A DNA stretch of 38,648 nucleotides, taken from Acidobacteriota bacterium (GTDB taxonomy: Bacteria; Acidobacteriota; Terriglobia; Terriglobales; Acidobacteriaceae). This document shows positions 1 to 8,690 of this stretch, piece by piece. The notes beneath the pieces are model-generated. The model was not told the origin of the DNA. It searched no databases and saw nothing but the letters and a program-made list of their open reading frames with translations. The DNA lies in assembly GCA_021780075.1 (NCBI GenBank), contig JAJXZL010000042.1, positions 1-38,648 of the forward strand, written 5' to 3'. A program made the translations under genes and the position numbers. Numbering within the stretch: position 1 is the stretch's first letter; every line of letters begins with the position of its first letter.

Positions 1-1180
1 AGAGGCGGAAGTAGTTCTGGAAGGTGATGGTGGCAAGGGTCTGGTCTTCCTTGCGGATGTTGACGCCTTCCTTTGCCTCGATGGACTGGTGGAGGCCGTC
101 GGACCAGCGGCGGCCGGGCATGAGGCGGCCGGTGAAGGTATCAACGATGATGACCTCGCCGTCCTTGACGACGTAATCGACGTCGCGCTTGTAGAGGGCG
201 TGGGCCTTGATGGCGGTTTCAACGAAGTGCTTGAGGTCCCAGTTTTCGGCGTCGGCGATGTTGTCGATGCCGAGGGCTTTCTCAATGGTGACCCAGCCCT
301 CGTCGGTGACGCCGATGGTTTTGTGCTTCTCGTCGACGACGTAGTCGCCGGTGAAGGTCTTGGTCTCCAGCTCTTCGATCTCCTCGCCGAGTTCAAGTTG
401 AGGAATGATCTTGCGGACGCGGGCGTACTTGTCGGTGGTCTGGTCCGTGGGGCCGGAGATGATGAGCGGGGTGCGCGCTTCGTCGATGAGGATGGAGTCG
501 ACTTCGTCGACGATGGCGTGGTAGTGGCCGCGCTGCACGCAGTCCTTGATGTCGAACTTCATGTTGTCGCGGAGGTAGTCGAAGCCGAATTCGTTGTTGG
601 TGCCGTAGGTGATGTCTGCGGCGTAGGCTTCGCGGCGCTCGTTGTCGTCGAGGTCGTGGACGATGACGCCGACGGTGAGGCCGAGGAACTCGTAGATTTT
701 GCCCATCCACTCGGCGTCGCGCTTGGCCAGGTAGTCGTTGACGGTGACGACGTGGACGCCGCGCCCGGCGAGAGCGTTGAGGTAGCAGGCGAGGGTTGCG
801 ACGAGGGTTTTGCCCTCGCCGGTCTTCATTTCAGAGATTTTGCCCTGGTGGAGGACCATGCCGCCGATGAGCTGGACGTCAAAGTGGCGCATCTGGACGG
901 CGCGCCAGCCGGCCTCGCGGACCACGGCGAAGGCCTCGGGAAGAATCTCGTCGAGGGCTTCGCGCTCGGCGGTCTTGATGGCTTCGGGGTCGCTGATGCC
1001 ATTGAGTTTAGAGGAGATGCGAGACTTGAACTCGGCGGTTTTGGCGCGCAGCTCTTCGTCGGAGAGCTTTTCGATCTCGGGTTCGAGGGCGTTAATGGCG
1101 GCGACCACGGGCAGCATGCGCTTGATGGCGCGCTCGTTGGCGGTGCCGAAAACCTTGGTGAGAGCTTTATCAAAAAACAC
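1..1180 (-). CDS. secA: SecA preprotein translocase ATPase (N-terminal part)
   Basis: SecA drives ATP-dependent export of unfolded preproteins through SecYEG at the inner membrane. The 393 codons present cover the N-terminal DEAD motor and the start of the preprotein cross-linking region. Walker A, MKTGEGKT, lies near residues 118-125 and Walker B, DEVD, near 225-228. The ITFQNYFR motif sits at the window edge, so the C-terminal half lies outside. An in-frame TAG lies four codons upstream of GTG at 1180. That GTG is therefore the first possible start, with a GGAGA just upstream, and the protein begins [12 protein letters not shown], the normal SecA N-terminus. No odd residues were seen. Long antisense frames here come from GC-rich codon use. 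Confidence 0.97.
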   Translation of the reverse strand, partial: MFFDKALTKVFGTANERAIKRMLPVVAAINALEPEIEKLSDEELRAKTAEFKSRISSKLNGISDPEAIKTAEREALDEILPEAFAVVREAGWRAVQMRHFDVQLIGGMVLHQGKISEMKTGEGKTLVATLACYLNALAGRGVHVVTVNDYLAKRDAEWMGKIYEFLGLTVGVIVHDLDDNERREAYAADITYGTNNEFGFDYLRDNMKFDIKDCVQRGHYHAIVDEVDSILIDEARTPLIISGPTDQTTDKYARVRKIIPQLELGEEIEELETKTFTGDYVVDEKHKTIGVTDEGWVTIEKALGIDNIADAENWDLKHFVETAIKAHALYKRDVDYVVKDGEVIIVDTFTGRLMPGRRWSDGLHQSIEAKEGVNIRKEDQTLATITFQNYFRL

Positions 1181-1277
1181 AGGGGTCTCCGTCTACCAGT
1201 GTAAATGGCTGGAGTGATAGCGGGCGCGCGTTCGGGCTGTGGGAAGCGCCCGCCAGGGGCCAGGCAGAGCGGCTGGG

Positions 1278-1631
1278 CTAGAGGCGCAATACCAGAGTTT
1301 CGACGGGCTCACCGCGGCGAATGCGTCGAAGCTGCAACTGGAGCCACTTTTGGGGCGTATCGGGACCTCCGTTATCGTCTTCATCCGTATCTTCCCGGAG
1401 CCGAGCTTCGATGACATGGCGCAGGCTGGGTCGAACGAACGTATGCGTCAGGAGGAAAACGACTCCCAGGGCGGCCGCTGAGGGACAAAAGCCGGTGTTT
1501 GGCAGGCCTTTGCGCTCGTTGCGCTTCCAACGGGCGCGGAGCAGTGAAGCGTGCAGCAGAATGGCAAGAATGACCAAGCCGGGCAGTGCCATTGACAGCA
1601 TCGCAATGGCATCGAGGAGTGAGAGCTTCAT
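1278..1631 (-). CDS. Small membrane protein of unknown function
   Basis: 117 residues. The N-terminus has one strong hydrophobic segment (about residues 5-27) followed by a basic stretch rich in Arg and Lys. A second, weaker hydrophobic segment lies near residues 50-66, and the C-terminus is charged. This fits a protein with one or two membrane spans and a cytoplasmic basic loop. I do not recognise a family. It lies upstream of secA on the same strand with about 100 bases between, and downstream of another small membrane protein, so the two may be cotranscribed. It is called as real because of its hydrophobicity pattern and because no better frame covers this stretch. Confidence 0.6.
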   Translation of the reverse strand: MKLSLLDAIAMLSMALPGLVILAILLHASLLRARWKRNERKGLPNTGFCPSAAALGVVFLLTHTFVRPSLRHVIEARLREDTDEDDNGGPDTPQKWLQLQLRRIRRGEPVETLVLRL

Positions 1632-1730
1632 CGGGGACCTTCCATTTGTGGGTTGATTTCCGTGGAAGGCAGTGCAGAGGCTTCATGGAGCCGGGGGCGC
1701 CATGGGGGTCTTCGCAATGCTCAAAGGGAA

Positions 1731-2033
1731 TCAGGCCACGTGGAAGGGCGGAGGACGCTGAAAAGAAGCGGGGAGCGCAGGAGCGTCCGGAACGCGACTG
1801 GAATACGCCTCAGCGAACGCGGGGAACAACGTGAGTGGAGAAATGAGACCGACAAGGAAGAGCGGGAGGATCGCGAGCCATGCGCCGCTTTGCGAGTTGT
1901 GCCCGTGGGGCACAAGCATCAGCAGCAGGGCGATGCCCATTGCGAACATCGCGATCAGAAACCACATGCTTCGCTGCTGGCGGAAGATCTTCATGCGCTC
2001 ATTGATCCACTGCAGTATAGCAGCCTTGCGCAT
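1731..2033 (-). CDS. Small two-span membrane protein of unknown function
   Basis: 100 residues. A short basic N-terminus (KIFRQQR) precedes two predicted membrane segments at about residues 23-42 and 52-72, separated by a short polar loop (HGHNSQSG). The tail is Pro-rich. The pattern is convincing for an inner-membrane hairpin protein, but I cannot name a family. It is divergent from the DinB-like gene, with about 155 bases between them that must hold both promoters, and about 100 bases upstream of the next minus-strand membrane gene. Confidence 0.6.
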   Translation of the reverse strand: MRKAAILQWINERMKIFRQQRSMWFLIAMFAMGIALLLMLVPHGHNSQSGAWLAILPLFLVGLISPLTLFPAFAEAYSSRVPDAPALPASFQRPPPFHVA

Positions 2034-2188
2034 GCGGTTGAGCTTGAGACCGCAGTGAAGAGTTGGCTCTTGTCCTCACGGATGTGTGGAGTCGCGGCAG
2101 AAAAATGCGGGGGTGGAGTATGCTTGCTGCCGCACAATGTCCGGTTTGCTGTGCGTAGTACAGGACGCAGGAAAAGGGGGAATTCACC

Positions 2189-2665
2189 ATGAGTGAAGAG
2201 AAGGAACTGCGGGAGCATGTGCTTGCGTTGCTGACGGGCGGGCAGGCGCATGCGACGTTTGATGCGGCGGTGCGGAACCTGCCGGCGGAGTTGCGCGGGA
2301 AGAGGCCGCGGGGCGCGGAGCACTCGCCGTGGGAGGTGCTGGAGCACATGCGGATTGCGCAGTGGGACATTCTGGAGTTCTCGCGGAATCCGCAGCACGT
2401 GTCGCCGAAGTGGCCCGAAGGGTATTGGCCCGCGAAGCGCGCACCGAAGGATGACAAGGAGTGGAGTGCGAGCGTGCGGGCGTTCCGCAGAGACCTGAAG
2501 GCGATGTGCGACCAGGTGGAGAACGAGGGGACAGATTTATATGCGCGGATTCCGCATGGGACGGGGCAGACGATTCTGCGGGAGGCGCTGCTGACGGCGG
2601 ATCACAACGCGTATCACCTGGGCGAGCTGGTGCTGCTGCGGCGTTTGCTGGGGGCGTGGAAATAG
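2189..2665 (+). CDS. DinB-like domain protein
   Basis: 158 residues, the usual size of DinB/YfiT-like four-helix proteins, many of which bind a metal through three histidines and some of which act as thiol-dependent transferases. Candidate metal ligands are the His in SPWEVLEHM (about residue 52) and the two His in the C-terminal DHNAYHLGEL motif. A conserved Trp follows in AQWDILEF. The start has a GGGGG-type ribosome binding site about eight bases upstream. The substrate cannot be told from the sequence. It appears monocistronic, between a divergent membrane gene and a REP-like repeat. Confidence 0.8.
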   Translation: MSEEKELREHVLALLTGGQAHATFDAAVRNLPAELRGKRPRGAEHSPWEVLEHMRIAQWDILEFSRNPQHVSPKWPEGYWPAKRAPKDDKEWSASVRAFRRDLKAMCDQVENEGTDLYARIPHGTGQTILREALLTADHNAYHLGELVLLRRLLGAWK

Positions 2666-2741
2666 GCGTTCGTGCAGGCCGCCTCAAACAGGGTCAATTA
2701 CCGATCCCCGGGCACAGGTTGAATTCGTCGAAGAGGCTTCC

Positions 2742-2806
2742 CTCAGGGGCTAAAGCCCAACTCATTTTGAGCCGTTTACGGCACGACTGAAGTCGTGCCC
2801 TTTTCA
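2742..2806. repeat. REP-like intergenic repeat with two hairpins
   Basis: Two small hairpins lie side by side: GGGCT/AGCCC at 2747-2758 and a perfect 8-bp stem, GGCACGAC/GTCGTGCC, at 2780-2799 with a TGAA loop, followed by CTTTT. The phrasing 'ggggctaaagccc' then 'ggcacga..tcgtgccctt' resembles a repeat I know from many acidobacterial genomes. It sits between the convergent dinB-like and tmk genes and could also end transcription. Only one copy is in this window, so its repeated nature rests on recollection. Confidence 0.5.
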
Positions 2807-2839
2807 AAACATAAACGGCCATCTGTGTGGCGGACACCA

Positions 2840-3508
2840 CTAGCTTGTGTGGCCGGCGGTGACGAGGTGTTCACTGATGGCCTCGACGATTTGCTCGTGG
2901 ACTTCATCGATGCCAAGGTTGCCTTCAATGAGGATGACGCGGTTGGGCTCGCGGGCGGCGATTTCGCGGTACTTCTGCCAGACGCGGCTGTAGAAGGCGT
3001 CCTGTTCCTGCTCGAAGCGGTTTTCGTCCTGGCCGGTCTGCTGGGTTTGGCGATGGTTGCGGTTGCGGGCGCGGCTGAGGCTGGCGTCGAGCGAGGGCAG
3101 CAGGAGCAGGGTGATGTCTGGCTGGAGGTTGCCGCAGATGAGGCGGTGGAGGTCGAGGACAACCTGCGAGCCGAGTTCGCGGCCGCCACCCTGGTAGGCC
3201 TCAGTGGAGTCAGTGAAGCGGTCGCAGAGGACGATTCGGCCGGCGGCGAGGGCCGGCTCGATGACTTCGGCAATGGCCTGGGCGCGGTCGGCGAACATGA
3301 GCGCCATCTCAGTCATGGGCGCGAGGGCGGCGGAGCGGGAGTCGAGCAGGAGGGCGCGGATGCGGTCGCCGGTGGCGGTTCCGCCGGGCTGGCGGGTGAC
3401 GATGTGGTCGAGGCCGCGTTTCTGCATCCAGGCGGCCAGGCGCTTGATTTGCGTGGTCTTGCCGGAGCCGTCGAGACCTTCGAGCGTGATGAATAGACCG
3501 CGCGGCAT
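2840..3508 (-). CDS. tmk: Thymidylate kinase
   Basis: Phosphorylates dTMP to dTDP with ATP in the cytosol, an essential step of dTTP synthesis. It has 222 residues, slightly longer than usual. The P-loop GLDGSGKT is at residues 11-18, the DR motif (CDRFTDST) at about 96-101 and the QGGGR helix at about 106-110. The loop usually written TREPGGT reads TRQPGGT here, a conservative change at a substrate-contact position. The LID region (about residues 147-168) is extended and rich in Gln, Asn and Arg. It appears monocistronic and convergent with the DinB-like gene. Confidence 0.95.
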   Translation of the reverse strand: MPRGLFITLEGLDGSGKTTQIKRLAAWMQKRGLDHIVTRQPGGTATGDRIRALLLDSRSAALAPMTEMALMFADRAQAIAEVIEPALAAGRIVLCDRFTDSTEAYQGGGRELGSQVVLDLHRLICGNLQPDITLLLLPSLDASLSRARNRNHRQTQQTGQDENRFEQEQDAFYSRVWQKYREIAAREPNRVILIEGNLGIDEVHEQIVEAISEHLVTAGHTS

Positions 3509-3765
3509 GGCGTGAGTTTATCACTGGAGACGGTCGCACATGGGTTGTGGTACAAACGGATATTCCCCAGCGAGGTCAGGGTTTCAACGGCGGTGCCGCG
3601 CCTGCGCCGGGTAACTCTCTTGCGTCCATTGCGACCAAAGTAACTGTCGCATTTGGCGCTACAGGGGGATAATTCCTGCACTGGTTTTGGTTCCGTCGTG
3701 GACGTTTCGTATATGCCTGCATGTGAACGGGCACCGGAGACTGTACTCGATTGGAGATGATGACC

Positions 3766-4731
3766 GTGAAACTTTCTGCGATGAAACGACTTGCTCTTTG
3801 CAGCGGCTTAGCGGCCGTTCTGCTCGCTGGCAACCGGCTATCTGCCCAGAACCTGACGCTGGAGGGACAGACCGGGGGATTCATAACCCCCACCGCCTAT
3901 GTGGTCTACACCGAGCCGGGGAAATTCTTTTCCCATCCGGCGCTGGGGTATCACTTTGTGGGTGCGTCGAAGGTGATCGGCAACGTGCACACCTTCAACA
4001 TTGCGGAGGGGTTTGCGAATCGCGCCGAGGTGGGCTATACGCGCAGCGTCCACACGATGGGCGACAGCCCGGCCTTTAGCGATCTGTGGCACTACGCGGG
4101 GATGAACATCTTCAGCGGCAAGGTGGTTGCACTGAAGGAAGGCACGGGCGGCGAGTGGATGCCGGGCGTGGGCGCGGGCTTTGTGGTGCGCACGCAGGAC
4201 CGCTTTGTGAGCGGGGCGCTAAACCAGGCGCTCACGGGCCAGTTGAAGTCGTACACCAACGGCGACGTGTATGTGGCGGTGACGAAGACGTATCTGAAGC
4301 CGCCAGTGCCACTCCTGCTGAACCTGGGGTGGAAGGCGACGAATGCGGCGATATATGGGCTGGGCGGACAAGCGACGCGGTTTGGCGGGCGGCTGTTTGG
4401 CGGACTGGGGATACCGTTGCCGGGGCCTTTCCACACGGCGATTGTGCCGGCCGCGGGCTTTACGCAGGAGCCTCCGCAGGTGAAGAACCTGGGCGCAATC
4501 CTGGTGGGTGGGAAGGCGCATATCCCGACCACGCTGGACTACGCCGTGCGCGTGACCCAGAAGGACAACCCGCATTTTGCGTTTGATATTGGCGTGGGGC
4601 AGGTGGCGGGAGAGATTGGGCAGACGGTCGTGCCGACGGGGTTGCCGGCGCCGGCACCGCCAGTCTTGGTTGTGCCGGTGAATCTGGAGGCAAGGCACGT
4701 GGTGGGCGTGGGGTTGAGCCTGCGCTACTAA
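3766..4731 (+). CDS. Putative secreted or outer-membrane beta-barrel protein
   Basis: About 321 residues from GTG at 3766, chosen because GGAG at 3753-3756 is correctly spaced. TTG 3751, ATG 3757 and ATG 3781 are in-frame alternatives. The N-terminus is a clear signal peptide: KR, then a hydrophobic core, then a site after LSAQ. The mature part is rich in Gly, Tyr and alternating hydrophobic residues, contains no enzyme motif, and ends in LSLRY, a terminal aromatic residue typical of outer-membrane barrels. It may be related to the DUF3034 family, but I cannot confirm that. No obvious partner is adjacent. A perfect 9-bp inverted repeat lies 110 bases downstream. Confidence 0.75.
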   Translation: MKLSAMKRLALCSGLAAVLLAGNRLSAQNLTLEGQTGGFITPTAYVVYTEPGKFFSHPALGYHFVGASKVIGNVHTFNIAEGFANRAEVGYTRSVHTMGDSPAFSDLWHYAGMNIFSGKVVALKEGTGGEWMPGVGAGFVVRTQDRFVSGALNQALTGQLKSYTNGDVYVAVTKTYLKPPVPLLLNLGWKATNAAIYGLGGQATRFGGRLFGGLGIPLPGPFHTAIVPAAGFTQEPPQVKNLGAILVGGKAHIPTTLDYAVRVTQKDNPHFAFDIGVGQVAGEIGQTVVPTGLPAPAPPVLVVPVNLEARHVVGVGLSLRY

Positions 4732-4840
4732 TATCTTGCGCGCCAGTGGGTTAGGTCGCAGAGATGCCCGGCAAGGTAACGGGCACGGGGGATGCTCACA
4801 ACTTCTTGCCGAAGGCTGTGTCTCAATGGGGGTGACAAGT

Positions 4841-4866
4841 TTATGCGGCTGAAGCTGGCCGCATAA
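4841..4866. terminator. Perfect 9-bp inverted repeat, possible terminator
   Basis: TTATGCGGC at 4841-4849 pairs fully with GCCGCATAA at 4858-4866 across an 8-base loop. There is no T-run, so termination is only one possibility. It is also long enough to be a protein-binding site. It lies between two plus-strand genes for secreted proteins. Confidence 0.35.
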
Positions 4867-5021
4867 CGTGAAGTTTTTCGCCGCTCCGAAAGGGTCTCCT
4901 GCACGAGATGGCGTAATGCGGTGCAACGCGGGCCGCTGCAAGTTCACCATGATCCGGCGATGCAGTTGGAAGGGCGTTTTTCAACGGCATCGCAGGGTGG
5001 AAAGATTAAGGAGGTTTTCCC

Positions 5022-6230
5022 ATGAGACGGCTTCGGCAAGTTCGCTGGTTTTTTCTGACGCTTCTCCTTTTGGTTGTTCCCGCATCGTCGTACGCGGGAG
5101 TTTTTATCAGCGTGGGCTTTGCTCCGCCGGTGCTGCCTGTGTATGTGCAGCCACCCTGCCCTCAGCCGGGGCTGATGTGGACGCCGGGCTACTGGGCCTA
5201 TGGCGAAGATGGCTACTACTGGGTTCCGGGTGCGTGGGTGCCTGCTCCTTATGTGGGAGCGCTGTGGACGCCTCCTTACTGGGGCTGGGATAGCGGGCTG
5301 TATATGTTTCACCCGGGCTATTGGGGTCCGCAGGTGGGCTACTACGGAGGTGTGAACTACGGCTTTGGCTACCTGGGCATGGGGTTTGTGGGCGGCATGT
5401 GGCGCGGGAACGATTTCTACTACAACCGTGCGGCATGGCGCGTGGATGACAATCGCATCCATGACTACTATGACGATCGCCGGGATTGGGACAGGCACTG
5501 GGTAGCGCGGGATAGCCGCGTTTCCTACAGCGGCGGACCGGGCGGCATCCAGCATGCGCCGGACCAGCGAGAGCGGCTTGCGATGCGCGACGCGCACATG
5601 GAGCGGACGTCGTTCCAGGCGCAGAACGAGCGGGCGGCCATGAACAACCGGAATGCGTATGCGCGCTTCAACGGTGGACGTCCCGCGAATGTAGTTTCAA
5701 ACCGGCCGTTGCAGGCGGAGACGCACCCGGCCCCGCAAAGCTTCCGGCAGGCACCGCAGAACTCGTATGGCAACCGGGCGGGCGGGTACTCCAACCCCGG
5801 CGTGCAGAACCGGCAAATGCAACAGCAGCAAGGGCAGAATTACCAAAACCGCGCGCAGGGCAATCAGTGGAACCAGAACCAGCAGATGCAGCGCGGGAAT
5901 CAGGCATACCAGAACCAGCAGATGCAGCGTGGGAATCCTGGGTACCAGCCTCGCACGTATCAGCAGCAGGGACAGGGCTACCAGAATCGGCAGATGCAGC
6001 AGCCGCAGTATCGCCAGCAGCCGCAATATCAACAGCGGGGGAATCAGGGCTACCAGAATCGGCAACAGCAGCAACCGCAGTATCGGCAGCAGCAGCAATA
6101 TCAACAGCGCGGCAATCAGGGCGTCCAGAATCGGCAGCAGCCGCAGTATCGCCAGCAGGCTCCGCAGTCCCGTCAGGCTCCGGGCGGTGGCGCCAAGGAA
6201 GAGAACAGGCCAGGGCAACGGGGTCGATAA
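5022..6230 (+). CDS. YXWGXW-repeat secreted protein with Gln/Asn-rich tail
   Basis: 402 residues, preceded by a strong AAGGAGG site. Residues 1-25 form a Sec signal peptide ending SSYA. Residues 30-135 are very rich in Trp, Tyr, Gly and Pro with repeated PGYWxxG and YxWxPG patterns (MWTPGYWAYG, YYWVPGAW, PPYWGW), the signature of YXWGXW-repeat proteins. A charged linker follows at about 135-230. The C-terminal 150 residues are almost only Gln, Asn, Arg, Tyr, Gly and Pro, in units such as QYRQQ and GNQGYQNRQ. Such tails are disordered and prion-like in composition. Function is unknown; a surface or matrix role is inferred from secretion and repeats. A strong terminator follows. Confidence 0.88.
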   Translation: MRRLRQVRWFFLTLLLLVVPASSYAGVFISVGFAPPVLPVYVQPPCPQPGLMWTPGYWAYGEDGYYWVPGAWVPAPYVGALWTPPYWGWDSGLYMFHPGYWGPQVGYYGGVNYGFGYLGMGFVGGMWRGNDFYYNRAAWRVDDNRIHDYYDDRRDWDRHWVARDSRVSYSGGPGGIQHAPDQRERLAMRDAHMERTSFQAQNERAAMNNRNAYARFNGGRPANVVSNRPLQAETHPAPQSFRQAPQNSYGNRAGGYSNPGVQNRQMQQQQGQNYQNRAQGNQWNQNQQMQRGNQAYQNQQMQRGNPGYQPRTYQQQGQGYQNRQMQQPQYRQQPQYQQRGNQGYQNRQQQQPQYRQQQQYQQRGNQGVQNRQQPQYRQQAPQSRQAPGGGAKEENRPGQRGR

Positions 6231-6254
6231 CGCAGGCAGGGTGAACGCAGCATG

Positions 6255-6286
6255 AGAAAAGCCCACGGTGTTCCGTGGGCTTTTCT
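6255..6286. terminator. Bidirectional Rho-independent terminator
   Basis: A perfect 14-bp stem: 6255-6268 pairs with 6273-6286 around a TGTT loop. The stem has a GC core (GCCCACGG) and A-run/T-run ends, so it can stop transcription from the YXWGXW gene on the plus strand and from recJ on the minus strand. Confidence 0.93.
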
Positions 6287-6289
6287 GCG

Positions 6290-8086
6290 TTATGTGGCAG
6301 CGAGTTCCAGTCCCATGATCTCGACTTCAAGGCCGCCGTATTCGGGATGGTCGTTCTCGCGGATGCGATAGGCGACGTCGATGCGGCTGCCTTCGCGGAG
6401 TGCCAACTGGGTGGCGCGGAAGGCCATGCCCCAGCCGATGGCGCGGATGGCACCGCTGGCGCCATTGGCCGAGTCCTGTGTGAGTTCGAGGCGGATGTGG
6501 CGATCTTTCATGAGGCGGAGCGGGGCGAGCATGCGCGCGTTGCGGGCGACGAAGACGGGCTCGGGGTTGCCGTGGCCGAGCGGCTCCAGCTTGCGCAGCC
6601 AGCCGGCGAGGACGGGCGTGATGCGGTCCAGGGGCAGCTCGGCGTGAATGCGGAGCAGTTGTTCGGGTTCGCGGGCGGCCAGGTGCTTTTCGGCGTAGAG
6701 GTTGAGGCGGCTCTTGAGCTCGGTCAGCGCATGGGCTGGCAGGGCAAAGCCTACGGCAAAGGCGTGGCCGCCAAAACGCGTGAAGAGATCGGCGCAGCTT
6801 TCAAGAGCATCGAGCAGGGGAAAGCCGTCAACGGAGCGGCCGGAGCCGTGGGCTACGCCGTCTTCAATGCTGACGACGATGGCGGGTTTGGCGGTGCGCT
6901 CGACCACGCGCGAGGCCAGGATGCCGATGACGCCGCGATGCCAGCCGTCGCCATCGACGACGAGCAGGCGGCTGGCGGCGAGTTCCTCGTCGGTGGCGAG
7001 GCGGCTTTCAATGGCGGTGAGTGCGGCGGCTTCCGTGTCACGGCGCTCGCGGTTAAGCCGCTCGAGCTTGGCGGCCAGTTGCTGCGCGCGGGCATTGTCG
7101 CGGGTGGTGAAGAGCTCGATGACTTCTGATGCCACGTCCATGCGGCCGGCGGCGTTGATGCGGGGGGCGAGTCGAAAGGCCACATCGAAGCCTGTGATCT
7201 GTTTGGCTTCGGGGTCCAGAGCGGCGGCGGCAAACAAGGCGCGCAGGCCCGCGCCAATGGGCTTGCGCAACTCGCGCAGGCCGAGTGAGGCGATGACGCG
7301 ATTCTCGCCTTTGAGTGGAACCGCGTCCGCAATGGTGGCGATGGCGGCCATTTTAAGAAAGCTGGGCAGGGTTTTCTCGCGGGTGCGTGCGGAGTCGCGA
7401 CGTTCGAGCACGGCCTGGGCCAGCTTGAGGGCGATGGCTGCGCCGCAGAGGGACTTTTCAGGGTAGGCGCAGCCGGGCTGATTGGGGTTGAGAATGGCGA
7501 GCGCGTCGGGGAGGGCATCGTGCGCATCAGCGAGATGGTGGTCGGTGACGATGAGATCCAGGCCGAGGCTGCGTGCGGTTTCAGCTTCGGCAAAGGCGCG
7601 CATGCCGGTGTCCACGGTGATGACGAGTCGGACGCCCTCGGCATGGGCCGCCTGAAGCACACTGGATTGCAGGCCGTAGCCCTCGCGGATGCGATGCGGC
7701 ACATGAAAACGAACGATGCCGCCAAGCATTTCGATGGCGGTCTTGAGGAGCACGACGGCGGTGGTGCCGTCCACATCGTAGTCGCCGTAGAGCAGGATGG
7801 GCTCGCGGCTGGCGATGGCGCGCTCCAGGCGCTCGACGGCGGCGTGCATGCCCATCATCAGGAATGGATCGTGGAGATGCGATGACTCCGGATTGAGGAA
7901 GGCGAAGGCCTCCTGCTGCTGGGTTATGCCGCGGGCGATGAGCAGCTCAGCGAGCACAATGGGCAGGCGGGCGGTTTTGGCTAGGGCCGCGGCTTCTTCA
8001 GGATGCGGTTCGGCGACGATCCAGCGCTGGCGCGGACCACTGCGGGGTGCAGCGGTGCCGTTCTGCGCCATGCCTGCGGTGGCCAC
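6290..8086 (-). CDS. recJ: Single-stranded-DNA-specific exonuclease RecJ
   Basis: Degrades single-stranded DNA 5' to 3' in recombination, mismatch and base-excision repair. 598 residues, about normal. DHH-family metal motifs are present: GDYDVDGT (about residues 101-108) and TDHHLAD (about 181-187). The DHHA1 domain with a GxGRS motif (HGSGRS) follows, and then the OB-fold C-terminus. The start is GTG at 8086; ATG at 8071 is an alternative. Only five bases separate it from the stop of the upstream acidic gene, so the two are almost certainly cotranscribed. The shared terminator at 6255-6286 ends the unit. Confidence 0.95.
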   Translation of the reverse strand: MATAGMAQNGTAAPRSGPRQRWIVAEPHPEEAAALAKTARLPIVLAELLIARGITQQQEAFAFLNPESSHLHDPFLMMGMHAAVERLERAIASREPILLYGDYDVDGTTAVVLLKTAIEMLGGIVRFHVPHRIREGYGLQSSVLQAAHAEGVRLVITVDTGMRAFAEAETARSLGLDLIVTDHHLADAHDALPDALAILNPNQPGCAYPEKSLCGAAIALKLAQAVLERRDSARTREKTLPSFLKMAAIATIADAVPLKGENRVIASLGLRELRKPIGAGLRALFAAAALDPEAKQITGFDVAFRLAPRINAAGRMDVASEVIELFTTRDNARAQQLAAKLERLNRERRDTEAAALTAIESRLATDEELAASRLLVVDGDGWHRGVIGILASRVVERTAKPAIVVSIEDGVAHGSGRSVDGFPLLDALESCADLFTRFGGHAFAVGFALPAHALTELKSRLNLYAEKHLAAREPEQLLRIHAELPLDRITPVLAGWLRKLEPLGHGNPEPVFVARNARMLAPLRLMKDRHIRLELTQDSANGASGAIRAIGWGMAFRATQLALREGSRIDVAYRIRENDHPEYGGLEVEIMGLELAAT

Positions 8087-8091
8087 TGGGA

Positions 8092-8574
8092 CTAGTTGTC
8101 CTCTTCATCGCTGCTGTTGTGGGAGTCGTCGATGAGGATGTCGTGGAAGCTCTCGATATCTTCGAGGAGCGACTGGAACCGCTCGTACCACTCTGTGGTG
8201 GTTTCGTGGAGAAAGGCCATGCCCTGGTAGATGAAACCAAGCTGGATGTAGCCGACCATGCCGGCATACTTGCGCAACCACTGCGCCTCGACCAGCTCTG
8301 TGGCTTCTTCGTCGGGGAAATTCATCTCTCCGGCTTCTTCAATGAGCGCGTCGAGGTCCTCGCGCTCCAGCGTCATTTCGCTGAAGGTGATGAAGGGCGC
8401 GCCGACGTGCTTGGCCATCTCGACGAAGTCCTTCCAGGCGTCGGGATTGCCCTGGCCCTCCCATACGATGGAGGGGATGTCTTCAGTGACGTAACCGGGG
8501 AGGCGGCGCAGGCCGTGCCCCTCGATAAAGGCCACCATGTCGTCTTTTAGCGAAAGTAGATTATCCGTGCTCAT
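8092..8574 (-). CDS. Acidic conserved hypothetical protein, recJ operon
   Basis: 160 residues from ATG at 8574; a TTG two codons upstream also reads in frame. It is markedly acidic throughout and ends in a run of Asp, Ser and Glu (DDSHNSSDEEDN). No transmembrane segment, signal peptide or metal motif is visible. Several Trp and aromatic residues (SIVWEGQG, AQWLRKYAG, TTEWYERFQ) suggest a folded globular core. I do not recognise a named family. The five-base gap to recJ points to translational coupling. A role related to RecJ or DNA metabolism is inferred from position only. Confidence 0.8.
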   Translation of the reverse strand: MSTDNLLSLKDDMVAFIEGHGLRRLPGYVTEDIPSIVWEGQGNPDAWKDFVEMAKHVGAPFITFSEMTLEREDLDALIEEAGEMNFPDEEATELVEAQWLRKYAGMVGYIQLGFIYQGMAFLHETTTEWYERFQSLLEDIESFHDILIDDSHNSSDEEDN

Positions 8575-8690
8575 GGTCAAACAATCATTTTCGCAGATGG
8601 GGGCGGGTGGGAAGGGGCAATTGTGGAAACTTCGCGGAGAGGCGCGGAGGCGTTAGTCTGGAGATACCACTCTCCCCGGAGGAAAGCCTT

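Noticed and set aside
89..1204. 371-codon plus-strand frame opposite secA
   Set aside because: It mirrors secA codons and reads as Val/Asp/Gly-rich sequence; SecA motifs on the other strand are unmistakable.
2795..3496. 233-codon plus-strand frame opposite tmk
   Set aside because: Antisense shadow of the thymidylate kinase gene with skewed Gly/Val/Glu composition.
5815..6180. Possible CRISPR array
   Set aside because: The repeats are in-frame, imperfect, without spacers, and code for the Gln/Asn-rich tail. No cas gene is present anywhere.
5668..6465. 265- and 189-codon minus-strand frames opposite the YXWGXW gene
   Set aside because: They arise from the CAG/CAA repeats read in reverse and have no ribosome site or family pattern. 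They also cross a strong terminator.
6275..7466. Long plus-strand frames opposite recJ
   Set aside because: GC-rich antisense frames; RecJ DHH motifs fix the true strand.
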